From Hyphomicrobiales bacterium (GTDB taxonomy: Bacteria > Pseudomonadota > Alphaproteobacteria > Rhizobiales > Rhizobiaceae): a DNA stretch of 64,000 nucleotides. The notes beneath the pieces are model-generated. The model had not been told where the DNA came from and did not search any database. It saw only the letters and a list, made by a program, of their open reading frames with translations. Where the stretch lies: positions 56,337-120,336 of the forward strand of contig UBUL01000030.1 of assembly GCA_900468625.1 (NCBI GenBank), read 5' to 3'. This document shows positions 42,397-51,211 of this stretch, piece after piece. Each line of letters begins with the position of its first letter. The first letter of the stretch is position 1. A program made the position numbers and the translations under genes.

Positions 42397-43548
42397 CTAA
42401 ACCAGCCAGTCAATCTGATTAAACCGTTGCCTGCACGCTTCCGCGTAGGTCGGTTCAATCATTTTTGCGAAATCAATAAGTCCCTTTATATGCGCTTTCA
42501 TTCCCCACACAGAATCGAACTTTCGCTGAAGCGCGTGATTAAGAGGCCCATACTTCTCGAGAAAATAGAGATGCTGACGGATGCGGTCCTTATAACCCTT
42601 GGTCAGACGGGGCTCGGTACCATCGACCTGCAGGCCGAGCACGATCTTCTTTCCCGATGGGGGTACGACAATGCTTTTTCTCGCGTTCGGACGATAGCCG
42701 GCTTTTGACAAGATGGCATATGCTTCGAAGATAAGCTTCCTGCACGCGTCTCGGCCAAACTGAGGATCCAGTGAGGAAAAGGTCAAGTCGTCACTGTAGC
42801 GCGTGTATTTCAAACCGAACTTGGCCGCGACCTGGAAAAGAAGCTTATCGCAATCGCGCATCACGATGTTCGACAGGAGCGGGCTGCTTGGCGCACCTTG
42901 CGGCAAATATCCGAGCAAACGCTGATTATAGGCATAAATCTCTTGATTTACCCCTTTCGCCTTCCATTGCTCATAACGTTCGCGTGGGCTGTGTTGCGGC
43001 GTACGGATTGTGCAAATTCTTGCAAGTTCGAAAGCGACGAGCGGGGAATATCCTATGCTCCTGAAACATCGGTAGACCTGGATTTCAGAAACGGATTCGA
43101 AGAAGTCGGATATATCGAGTTTGATCAGCCATGCACTTCCGCAGTGGATCGACGCGCATTTTTTGATTGAGCTGCGCTTGGTGAAGGCATGACTAGCGCT
43201 GTGCGGTCTGATCTGGGCCAGGATGTGGGTGTTGATCCAACGTTGAACAGTCATTAGTGATCGGTTCGGCACATAAAGAAACCTGCGGCCGCCAGATCGC
43301 TTCTGTATTGAGAACTTATTGTATGGCATCGAGGGTTCGCTCGTAAATGTCGCTCGTCTCGAGACGAATTCCCGTAGGTCCGTGTAAGGCACGCCGCAGC
43401 GCGACGCCAAATGTTTGAGCGACAATATCGAAGGCAAGCTAGGGTCAGCATTGATGACCCTCTCTGATTGAGCGATTGCGGCTTCGATTGTAGCTTCCGG
43501 AAGGCCCATTTTCCGGGCGTCGACGCGATAAAGGTGAGACGACCACAT
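42397..43548 (-). CDS. Retron-type reverse transcriptase
   Basis: 383 aa. RT motifs: LIKLDISDFFESV with catalytic Asp145, LGYLPQGAPSSPLLSN, and the active site YSDD (251-254) in YTRYSDDLTF. The retron NAxxH motif appears as CASIH after SHAFTKRSSIKK, and the VTG region as IVLGLQVDG. The start ATGTGG at 43548 has GGAG 8 bases upstream. The gene follows directly on a foldable msr-msd RNA whose 3' arm overlaps this start. The RT copies msd into branched RNA-DNA that guards a toxic effector. Confidence 0.93.
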   Translation of the reverse strand: MWSSHLYRVDARKMGLPEATIEAAIAQSERVINADPSLPSILSLKHLASRCGVPYTDLREFVSRRATFTSEPSMPYNKFSIQKRSGGRRFLYVPNRSLMTVQRWINTHILAQIRPHSASHAFTKRSSIKKCASIHCGSAWLIKLDISDFFESVSEIQVYRCFRSIGYSPLVAFELARICTIRTPQHSPRERYEQWKAKGVNQEIYAYNQRLLGYLPQGAPSSPLLSNIVMRDCDKLLFQVAAKFGLKYTRYSDDLTFSSLDPQFGRDACRKLIFEAYAILSKAGYRPNARKSIVVPPSGKKIVLGLQVDGTEPRLTKGYKDRIRQHLYFLEKYGPLNHALQRKFDSVWGMKAHIKGLIDFAKMIEPTYAEACRQRFNQIDWLV

Positions 43549-43752
43549 TGCTGTTACTCCGATGCGTCGACGCGGGCGACGAAGCGCTCTGCTGCCCAAG
43601 GCGTACGATGGAGTCTTGCAGAGTGCTTCGTCTCCAGCCAAGCCTGAGCTTTCTCACGAGGCGCAGGAAATCCTTGCCCCAACCGCCGCCCGAAGACGGC
43701 GGTAAGCAACTGACGTTGCTTGCTAACACTAATCAGCATGTGGTCTGTCTCA
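43535..43752 (-). ncRNA. Retron msr-msd non-coding RNA
   Basis: Directly upstream of the RT. Long-range arms a1 (43752-43730) and a2 (43556-43535) pair over 21 bases as TGAGAC, GACCACAT, GCTG and TTA blocks with three single-base bulges. After a1 comes TTAGC (43726-43722), whose G matches the usual branch-point context. Then a 7-bp hairpin with GTCA loop (43704-43721), a 9-bp hairpin with TTCG loop (43682-43703), and an msd hairpin of 8+6 bp around a 25-nt loop (43578-43632). a1 overlaps the end of the PRTase-like gene and a2 the RT start. Confidence 0.85.
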
Positions 43753-45016
43753 GTTGTCGAGGATAGTAATAATCAGTTCCTCGCTCAACCGTTGCTTTTT
43801 CTAATACCCTGAATTTTCTTGCGGCATTCAGTTCAGCCAATCCCTCCGGCGTTATTCGCCGCTGCGGGCTGAGAAATTTCCATTTGATGCAGCGCTCAAC
43901 GATCCTCTCGCAGTCCTTTGAGCTAAGGCCGGTTGCAAAACAGATTGCAGAACGCTTTCGATGTCCCTTGGCGATCATCGCCAAAACGAGCAGTATAGTC
44001 TTTCCGGTTTCGCCAGTTCGAGAGAGAGCGCCGGACTTGGCGAGTTTCCTCTGCCCCATATCCCTCAACAAGGCCGCGGTATCGCCGCGGACGATTTCTG
44101 GAGGGAAGACCGACGCCACGGCGGTGCTGACCGTCCTATGGGGGAAAAGCCCCCTCCAACCAGGGGATCCATCTTTAAAATCCCAAAGGATCGCCGGTGT
44201 GTTGTTGGGGCACCCATGCTCGAAAACGATCGAGCACATGCCCTGTTTGTAACCAAACCACATGCTCTTTCGCCCCTTGAGAGCCCGCCTTCCGTATTCC
44301 CTGCAGAGCTTCCTGATGGAGTCTCTCTTCTCCGGCTTTATAGGGAGAGAATCAAAAGATGTCGCGTCGCGGTGGACCAGGACTGTCGGCTTGCTCTTAT
44401 GCCTCTGGACGGATTTCATACCGCTTTCGGTCGAAGAATAGGCAATCACATGAAATGCAATGTGCTTCGTCGACCACCATGACTTTATGGTCGATTCAAG
44501 CCAGAGGCTTGCGATGAAATCGCGGACCCTGTTTCCGGAACCTATAAGGTCGTCGACAAGGAAGATCGCCCTGCAGCGCCGGTCCCTCATTTCGGCGAGC
44601 GTGGGGTGGTTTAAAAACTTAATCGGATTACTCCTTGCAAGTTGGCGGATGATCTGGGCGACGATGGCCTCGCTGCCTAGGTCGGGTGTTGCGTCAACCG
44701 CACCGACGCTACGGCCATCGGGGCTTGGAATTGTGCAACTGAAAAATGGTATTGGCTGAGGCGTCATCCATTTTTCCGGTGCGCTCTTCGGAAGCTCCCG
44801 GACCGCATATAGAGCGATAGGCCCGTCAATCTCGGCGGCTGCTTCTTCCAGATTCTTCTCGAGGTTTCTCCTGAATTCGTTGTGCGAGATCAGCGTCAGG
44901 GAATTCGCAAGAAGAATAGCAATCTCTTGGTCGAGATCGTCAAACTGGCTTAACCATCGTTTGCCCTGTTCGGTGTAAATTAGCTTTCGCGCCAGAAAGG
45001 CGCCGTCTTCTTTCAT
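43733..45016 (-). CDS. Retron-associated phosphoribosyltransferase-like protein with winged helix
   Basis: 427 aa from ATG 45016 (GGAG upstream; a TTG at 45025 is an alternative). The PRPP-loop signature AIFLVDDLIGSGNRVRDF identifies a PRTase-like fold; the C-terminal ~100 residues (GKTILLVLAMIAKGHRKRSA, later TPEGLAELNAARKF) look like a winged helix. PRTase-type effectors are known from type III retrons. It lies between the HEPN gene and the retron RNA, with its stop inside the a1 arm. Likely effector or toxin control subunit. Confidence 0.85.
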   Translation of the reverse strand: MKEDGAFLARKLIYTEQGKRWLSQFDDLDQEIAILLANSLTLISHNEFRRNLEKNLEEAAAEIDGPIALYAVRELPKSAPEKWMTPQPIPFFSCTIPSPDGRSVGAVDATPDLGSEAIVAQIIRQLARSNPIKFLNHPTLAEMRDRRCRAIFLVDDLIGSGNRVRDFIASLWLESTIKSWWSTKHIAFHVIAYSSTESGMKSVQRHKSKPTVLVHRDATSFDSLPIKPEKRDSIRKLCREYGRRALKGRKSMWFGYKQGMCSIVFEHGCPNNTPAILWDFKDGSPGWRGLFPHRTVSTAVASVFPPEIVRGDTAALLRDMGQRKLAKSGALSRTGETGKTILLVLAMIAKGHRKRSAICFATGLSSKDCERIVERCIKWKFLSPQRRITPEGLAELNAARKFRVLEKATVERGTDYYYPRQLRQTTC

Positions 45017-45053
45017 ACCGCCCAATCTCCGCGGCGTTGATGAAACCTGTCAG

Positions 45054-45545
45054 TCATGCCCTACCTTCAAAGAAGAAGTTCACATCCGGATGCTTTTCGG
45101 CAGCTAACAGAAGTACGGCAATCGCCTCCCTCACAAAGCGACGATCTCTAGATTTATCGTTGCCGAAATACTTGCCTCCATGGAAAAGATTGTTACGGAC
45201 GCGACGAACCGCTCCGAATAGCTCCTGAACGCTTTGAGGCGGTTCCGCATTCTGTTCAAATCCGTAGAGGCCATTCTCGATGAAATCGGCCTTGGGCGGC
45301 GCGTTCAAGATTGTCGGACAGATATTATGCTCCCGCACGTAGCTAAGGAAAGTGCCGCCTATAGGCTCGCTGTTTGCAAACCTGTCCCAGGCAATATCAA
45401 GCTTACCTTTTTTCATCTCTGCATAGCCGGCCATCTTCAAAGCGAATTCGAATCTGGCAAAGATTCGGAACAACTTGTTCGCCTGACGAGGTAGGGCGTT
45501 TGCGGCAGTTAGGTCGACAGCCATTTCGACGCTTTCTATTTTCAC
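45054..45545 (-). CDS. HEPN-like protein upstream of the retron
   Basis: 163-aa helical protein with an R-x4-H motif in RRVRNNLFHGGKYFG (about 115-129), the RNase signature of HEPN domains. Start is GTG 45545; an in-frame ATG at 45524 is possible. It ends 37 bp before the PRTase-like gene and is on the same strand, so it is probably a third retron partner. HEPN proteins are common RNA-cutting toxins in abortive infection. This combination with a PRTase retron is not one I recognise. Confidence 0.78.
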   Translation of the reverse strand: MKIESVEMAVDLTAANALPRQANKLFRIFARFEFALKMAGYAEMKKGKLDIAWDRFANSEPIGGTFLSYVREHNICPTILNAPPKADFIENGLYGFEQNAEPPQSVQELFGAVRRVRNNLFHGGKYFGNDKSRDRRFVREAIAVLLLAAEKHPDVNFFFEGRA

Positions 45546-45630
45546 GGTTGCTCGTTACGGTGGTGTTTTGAGGTCTCGCTTGAGCGCCCATTGCGCGTCT
45601 GTGGGGTATCACACCAATCGTTGAACTGGA

Positions 45631-48600
45631 TCATGGGCGCGCCTTCTTGTTCCGAGTGGGCTTTTTCTTTTCCGCTGTTTCCGGACGTGAAACGTCCAGA
45701 ACGACGACCGATATTTTTCCTTCCATTGCGGAAAGCAGGTCGGACCGCAGCATCGCCTCTAATTCTCCTGCGCTGGCAGGCGGTTTTTTGGCGTCGCGTC
45801 TTTTGGGTAAACGATGTTCAGCTCCGAACCAAAACACGAGATAGATACCATAGCCGAAGGCTCCTTCATCCGCGGCGTAACCAGCGAGCTGTTCTTCGGC
45901 GGCAGTCCATAGTTCGGCATTGTAATGGCGCTTTGCCTCGATCGGCAGGTTCTTTCCTGCATGAGAGAGAAGAAGCACGTCTGCCCGGGTGTTTTCACCG
46001 CGACGGGCCTCGGGCATAGAGGCTATTATGCCGTATCGTTCTAGCCGAACCTTGAATAGTTCGAGAAGCCGATCCCGGTCTTCGTTTTCAATTTGTGGCT
46101 TCACGGCCGCGCCATTGCGGTCCGTATTCCAATAGCGCTTCCATGGCATTTCACTGCCGGTCCGTAGCGTACTCTTGTACCTTTCAATCTCTTCTAGAAC
46201 GACAGCGGCAAGGTCCGCCGGGCTCGCCGGCGGGCCGCCAGCGAGAGCCGCTTTCAGCTGAGCAACCGATGGTGAAATAAACAGGTTGTCGCGCATGAGA
46301 CGCGCGTGTTCTGCCGCTGCATGTGTCAACAGCGATCGCCAGCTCCGATCAGACGATGCGATGAGGGATTTCAGTTTTTTGCCTGTGTCCGGATCACTTG
46401 ATGCACTGAGACGGATGATCGCCGCTCGGATAATGTGGCTTGGGCCATCGGATCGCGCCCAATCTCGATCTTCCGATGGGTAGACTCCAGCCAGGGAGGA
46501 GACCCGAAGCAGGTCAAGCCGATCAGGCTGCAGGCAGATTTCATGCAATCGATTCACGAGATCGCCGTCTGGAGCAAGCAGCGCTGTGCGAATTTCTTCG
46601 TGCGTGTGGGACGCTTGGAAGGTTTCCGGGTCGAGTATAAGGACGACGGATTCCCACAGCCGCCTACTTTGATCATCCAACTCTCCGGCGAGAGCACTTT
46701 CGGTGAGATCTCCCATCTCGATCCTCGATAAGAGTGGCGCTGACACCGTCAGGGCTTGCCGCAATGCCGTGTGTGGCAAATTTGGGCGCTCCTGCAGGAA
46801 CCGCTTCAACAAGCGAGAAACAAAGTCCCGCTCTTGCGACGAAGCCAAATCGTGGATCGCATCAAGATCCTGGTCCCCGGCATCAAGCGCCGAATTCCAA
46901 TAGCGAAGGATCTGCTCTGTTCCTTTATCGGGATCGCGCGCAAGGTGCTGCACCCCCCAAGTGGCGAGCGATGGCTGATCGTCACGGCTGAAGTAGTTTT
47001 GCCGAAGAGCAACGAGTGCGATAACCGATGGGCATTCGCCGATCTCCTCCTCTCTTCCCGCGAGGAGCGCCTGGTGAATCCCGGCCGCAACAACATATTC
47101 CTGGACGTAGGATCCGTTGGTCGCTTCAGCTTTACCGAGGGCGCCGGCGTCGACCTTGATGTCGGTACGGATTGCGAACTGGACAAACCCTTCGGCGATG
47201 GCGGAGGTGATCCGGGCGTTGGTGAAGTGCTTGATCTTGGCAAGCGGATCTTCTTTTTTGGAGATTACGGCGTTCCGATAGAGTTCGGACGCCCATTTCA
47301 GCGCACCAAACTCGCTCTCTCTGCCGGCCGCGATCGCATTGAGATTCGGTTCAAGGGAAGCGATATTGTGGGTTCTGGCTGCGTCGGTTTTCGCGAGTTC
47401 GTTTGCCTTTCGCTCTTCCTCCTTTTCCTTCCAGCTTTTGTTCGGATCTTTGCGCAGATCCGCTATGAAGTCTGAAAAGTTCTCTTCCTTTTCGAGCGCC
47501 GAAACGATGCGGCCCTCCCATATGGGCCATTGGGATTCACTGCGAACCGCATAGGCTGCAACCTCGAACAGTCGTCGGCGGCGAGGGCCGACCTTAGTCT
47601 TGCTAGCGAGATCGAGGAGATTCTCTATGAGAATGTCGTCGGGAACCCTCCGGGCAATCGTGATGTAATGATTGGTCGCCATCCACGGCCCCTCCTCGGC
47701 GGGGCTGCTTTCCAGCAGGACGGTAAAAAGCTCAAGTTCGCGCTTTTCCTTATCGACATCGATCCAGGCGCCTATCGCCTTGGCAAGCTTCTCCTCGAGC
47801 CGATCCCACTCGTAGTCGCGCGTGTTCCTGATCCAGGACCATAGCCGTTCCGCACCGATTTCTCGGGTGTCGTTGATCGTATAGGCGAGAGCCACCTGCA
47901 TGAAGTGCCGAACTTCCGGCTTAAGGCCGTGCTCTTCAGTCGACTTGCGGATGATTGGCTGATCGAAGAGATCGGGACGAGGGTCTTTCCTGAGCTTCGA
48001 AAGAAGCGAAAACAGATTGCCACTTTCCTCGCTCTCACCTACCTTGGCGGGCGGCAGGTCGTTGAGGTCCGAAAGCAGGTCAGAGATCTCCTGATGGGAT
48101 AGCTCTCGCGTGGGGATGTCCGACAAGAGCTCGGCTCGCAAGGAAATCTGATCATAGGTTTTGGTTGTTTGACACAGTTCGGCGATCAGTGCGCGCCTTG
48201 CCGTATCAGTATCCGAGCTTCCTTTGACCCACGCCTCAGCGGCTCTCTGACGTTGCCAAAGCGGACGGGATGGAGAAAGTGCGATTTCATGCAGCTTGAC
48301 CTGCATTCCTTTCAACGGCGGCCCGTCGGCAAGAGCCTGGAGGACCGTAAGCTGCAGATGGCTTGTGACCTCATTGTCGAGGACCGATAGGAAATCCGGC
48401 ACGAGATCGTCACCAGCCAGGCCACCAAATACGGTAATTGCATCCCGCGAGGAGATGAAAAAGGGGTCGTCGCGATCAAGGTTGGCGAGGATTGCCCTGC
48501 GGCAATTCGTGGTAAAGGCGGCCGCGTCACCATAGGCAAGAGTCGTGGCCGCGTCCCGCTCGATCAGCCTCAAAGCACCCTTCTCGTCACCCCGTTGCGA

Positions 48601-49719
48601 GAGATGCGCCGCAAACCAGGCGTAGAGACCGCGCAGCTCGCTTGGTGCCTTCTGATCGTTGCTGGTGATGAGCGCAGTTGCCCGGCGCAAAGGAAGAAGG
48701 ATGCCATTCAGCTGCCCGGTAACTCGCTGTGCGAGGAATCGGCCCGCCAGAAATTCTGCGATTGTTCTGTGCGACGGCTCAAAGCTTTGACCCTCTCCTC
48801 GGAAAATCGCCGTGTCCAGGGAGAAACCTGCCAACTCGGGCTCGATCGGAAGCGAGTGGACGATAACGAAATCTCTGGCATGAGATCCAACGGCCAGCGC
48901 ATTCGAGCGCCAAAGTGCGCGGGCGCCGGCCGCAAGCAGGTAGAATGACAACTGTCCTGCTGCATCGATAATCTCATCGACTGGCGGCCGCCGATCGTTG
49001 ACGCGTTGTGGATCATGCTCGTGAGCAAGTGCATAAATGGCACGTTCGAACAGCTCAAATCGGGTGCTCGGCCATACCCCGCCGGATACCACAACCGAAT
49101 GGAGGAGGCGTAAGCTCAAGGGATTCTCAAGGAAAGCTCCAGCTCCGCGAGCGCGTGCCTCCGATAGGAACCGCTCCGGATATGCTTCGCCCAAGCTGGA
49201 TAAAACGATCTCCGCCTCGCTATCGTCGAGCGGCAGAAGGTGCGCAACGGCGATTGGCTGGTTTTTTGCGGCTCGCCGCATAGCGAGCATGTCGGCAGCC
49301 TCACGCCAATCTTCCGCGCGGCAGGTCAAGCGCCAACGCTCGACTCCGCTTTGTGTGATTGCGTTGGCAAGTTGTAAAAGTTTGTCCTTGCCATTTTCTC
49401 CGGCACGATATTCGTCCAGCGCGTCGAGATACGCGGTGGAGCCGGCCGCAATCGGGATCCCGTTCATCGCTTCGCGGCAGGTCAGAAGCTCGCAACCCTC
49501 CTGACTCGCCTCATATTCGAGCGCCGTGGATTTTCCAATTCCTGGCTCGCCAAGCAAGACCACATAAGGCATGCCGCGTAAGGCGCTGAGGTGAAGTTCG
49601 ACGGTCTCACCCTCAAGCACCACGGCAATGCGTCTGTCTAGCGGTGTTTTGATCATGTATCTACGGTAGTATTTGTTGCGCTGATCGATCAACCGAGAAG
49701 CCTCTTTTCTCAACAACAT
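45631..49719 (-). CDS. Very large NACHT-like NTPase fused to a PD-(D/E)XK nuclease domain
   Basis: 1362 aa. Walker A GEPGIGKST (57-65) and Walker B YLDALDE (97-103), with sensor-like LTCRAEDWR, indicate a STAND/NACHT-type NTPase. A long helical middle section (about 300-1200) could be repeat-based sensing. The C-terminal part has ADVLLLSHAG and PIEAKRHYN (Asp1247, Glu1261, Lys1263), a restriction-endonuclease-like core. A sensor-switch-effector design as in Avs/bNACHT defence is likely. The start is uncertain: ATG 49719 lies only 13 bp from the divergent start and lacks a ribosome site; ATG 49653 would leave promoter space. Confidence 0.88.
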   Translation of the reverse strand: MLLRKEASRLIDQRNKYYRRYMIKTPLDRRIAVVLEGETVELHLSALRGMPYVVLLGEPGIGKSTALEYEASQEGCELLTCREAMNGIPIAAGSTAYLDALDEYRAGENGKDKLLQLANAITQSGVERWRLTCRAEDWREAADMLAMRRAAKNQPIAVAHLLPLDDSEAEIVLSSLGEAYPERFLSEARARGAGAFLENPLSLRLLHSVVVSGGVWPSTRFELFERAIYALAHEHDPQRVNDRRPPVDEIIDAAGQLSFYLLAAGARALWRSNALAVGSHARDFVIVHSLPIEPELAGFSLDTAIFRGEGQSFEPSHRTIAEFLAGRFLAQRVTGQLNGILLPLRRATALITSNDQKAPSELRGLYAWFAAHLSQRGDEKGALRLIERDAATTLAYGDAAAFTTNCRRAILANLDRDDPFFISSRDAITVFGGLAGDDLVPDFLSVLDNEVTSHLQLTVLQALADGPPLKGMQVKLHEIALSPSRPLWQRQRAAEAWVKGSSDTDTARRALIAELCQTTKTYDQISLRAELLSDIPTRELSHQEISDLLSDLNDLPPAKVGESEESGNLFSLLSKLRKDPRPDLFDQPIIRKSTEEHGLKPEVRHFMQVALAYTINDTREIGAERLWSWIRNTRDYEWDRLEEKLAKAIGAWIDVDKEKRELELFTVLLESSPAEEGPWMATNHYITIARRVPDDILIENLLDLASKTKVGPRRRRLFEVAAYAVRSESQWPIWEGRIVSALEKEENFSDFIADLRKDPNKSWKEKEEERKANELAKTDAARTHNIASLEPNLNAIAAGRESEFGALKWASELYRNAVISKKEDPLAKIKHFTNARITSAIAEGFVQFAIRTDIKVDAGALGKAEATNGSYVQEYVVAAGIHQALLAGREEEIGECPSVIALVALRQNYFSRDDQPSLATWGVQHLARDPDKGTEQILRYWNSALDAGDQDLDAIHDLASSQERDFVSRLLKRFLQERPNLPHTALRQALTVSAPLLSRIEMGDLTESALAGELDDQSRRLWESVVLILDPETFQASHTHEEIRTALLAPDGDLVNRLHEICLQPDRLDLLRVSSLAGVYPSEDRDWARSDGPSHIIRAAIIRLSASSDPDTGKKLKSLIASSDRSWRSLLTHAAAEHARLMRDNLFISPSVAQLKAALAGGPPASPADLAAVVLEEIERYKSTLRTGSEMPWKRYWNTDRNGAAVKPQIENEDRDRLLELFKVRLERYGIIASMPEARRGENTRADVLLLSHAGKNLPIEAKRHYNAELWTAAEEQLAGYAADEGAFGYGIYLVFWFGAEHRLPKRRDAKKPPASAGELEAMLRSDLLSAMEGKISVVVLDVSRPETAEKKKPTRNKKARP

Positions 49720-49732
49720 TTGGAGGACAGCT

Positions 49733-50113
49733 TTGAAGCGCGATATGGATTTGGTGCGGGATCTCCTATTGCAGATCGAGGAATTCGATCAAGGCCTCGG
49801 CGGCGATGTTGAAATCGAAGCGGGGGATCGAGCGCCGCAAGTAATCGCCGAGCATCTGCGATTGCTTCTGGAAGCCAGGCTAATAGACGGTGATGTAGTT
49901 CCGGACGATCAATATGCATTTGACCACATCGTGCCGACCCGGCTGACTTGGGCTGGACATGATTTCTTGGACACCGTGAGAGATCCAGAGATCTGGAAAA
50001 AGACGAAGGAGGGCGCACTGTCTGCAAAAGGCTTCACGCTCGATCTTCTGCAAGATCTCGCCAAGGGCTTCATCAAAAAACAAATTGAAGAGCGCACTGG
50101 CATCACACTCTAA
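49733..50113 (+). CDS. DUF2513 domain protein
   Basis: 126 aa from a TTG at 49733 with GGAGGA 6 bases ahead. It begins MKRDMDLVRDLLLQIEEF, typical of DUF2513, followed by a winged-helix-like section (HLRLLLEARLIDGDVV) and HIVPTRLTWAGHDFLDTVRD. The family is small, often phage- or island-borne, and its function is unknown. It is divergent from the NACHT gene and 44 bp upstream of a HEPN-type gene on the same strand. Confidence 0.85.
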   Translation: MKRDMDLVRDLLLQIEEFDQGLGGDVEIEAGDRAPQVIAEHLRLLLEARLIDGDVVPDDQYAFDHIVPTRLTWAGHDFLDTVRDPEIWKKTKEGALSAKGFTLDLLQDLAKGFIKKQIEERTGITL

Positions 50114-50157
50114 AGCGCACCTCACCCCGTTTCCCACCAAAACATTATTGGCTGAAG

Positions 50158-51042
50158 ATGCACGAACCAAACTTTCTCGACCCTCTAGGATCACGTCTGC
50201 CAGCGCTGGAACAGAATCTATTGAAGTTGCGCTCGGCTCAGATGGTTTTGGTGCTTTTCTATGCCGAGCAGCTCAAAGCAAAGGTGCTGTCGCTCATTCA
50301 GAGGACCGACAGATTTATGGCTCTGACAGGGCGGCCGGAACGCGTGCCGAAGGGAACAAAGAATCCAGTCGGAAAATGTCTGGATGCGCTCCAAGCTGAC
50401 GGCGCACTGGCGGCTGAAGAGAAGGCCGAAATCAGGCGCCTTATCGACTACCGCAACAATGTCGGTCACGATATCCACGAGCTTGTCGCTGATATCACAA
50501 CGGAACGTTCTGTCCGCCGATCTCTGGCATTCGTGCCTGATAGCTTCGCCCGCTATGACTATGAGGCGGTTGAGCGATTGCAGCATTTCCTGAAATTACT
50601 GGATGAGCGGCAGAGAACGCATCATTATATCGGAACTGTCAGTTTTGATGGGCTTCAATTCCGTAGTGCCGAACAGGTCTTCCTGAGGGAGATCAAGCTC
50701 CTCCGCCGGAAAATTGCGAAGCAATGGCGCGTGAGGCAGCATCAGATCGGTATCCTGAACCAGGAGATTCGGTCTGTTGTTATCGAAAATGAAGAGACAG
50801 ATCCGCGTCATCCGGCAAATCAGTATGATGATGGTCGCCTGACAAAGCGAGGACAAGAAGTGTGTTATCGTCTGTTCGACAATGGTCTCTCGCCGACGGC
50901 CGTCGCACATCTGATGGGGCTGAGATTGATTTCCGCCCGCCTCCGGCAGCGGCGGTGGTTCGAAATCGGGGGCAAGAGGCGCCCGCCGGTGGACTTCTCA
51001 AAGCTGCCTGAGCGAAAATACTGTCGGCGCGATGACGATTGA
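50158..51042 (+). CDS. HEPN-like protein with C-terminal helix-turn-helix
   Basis: 294-aa protein, not assigned to a named family. The N-terminal half is helical and contains RLIDYRNNVGHDIHEL (about 97-112), an R-x4-H HEPN-type motif. The C-terminal part has GLSPTAVAHLMGLRLISARL, a convincing helix-turn-helix, followed by a basic tail. Follows DUF2513 by 44 bp and may form a two-gene unit with it. An RNase toxin that represses its own gene is one possible reading. Confidence 0.7.
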   Translation: MHEPNFLDPLGSRLPALEQNLLKLRSAQMVLVLFYAEQLKAKVLSLIQRTDRFMALTGRPERVPKGTKNPVGKCLDALQADGALAAEEKAEIRRLIDYRNNVGHDIHELVADITTERSVRRSLAFVPDSFARYDYEAVERLQHFLKLLDERQRTHHYIGTVSFDGLQFRSAEQVFLREIKLLRRKIAKQWRVRQHQIGILNQEIRSVVIENEETDPRHPANQYDDGRLTKRGQEVCYRLFDNGLSPTAVAHLMGLRLISARLRQRRWFEIGGKRRPPVDFSKLPERKYCRRDDD

Positions 51043-51160
51043 ATCTTTCGCAGAACTCGCCGGTTTGACGGCAACGTTCAACTTACAAACCGGTAAGTGG
51101 CATTTGCTGATACGATGATCACAGCGAATGCCGCCCGGAAACGCTAAATTGTTGAATTGT

Positions 51161-51182
51161 AACGAAACCCGAAAGGGTCGTT
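51161..51182. terminator. Weak hairpin after the HEPN gene
   Basis: AACG and ACCC pair with GGGT and CGTT around a GAAA loop, with two unpaired bases on one side. It lies between converging genes and could end transcription, but has no T tract. Confidence 0.35.
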
Positions 51183-51211
51183 AGTTCAGATCCCTTCAAG
51201 AGTTTAAAGAA

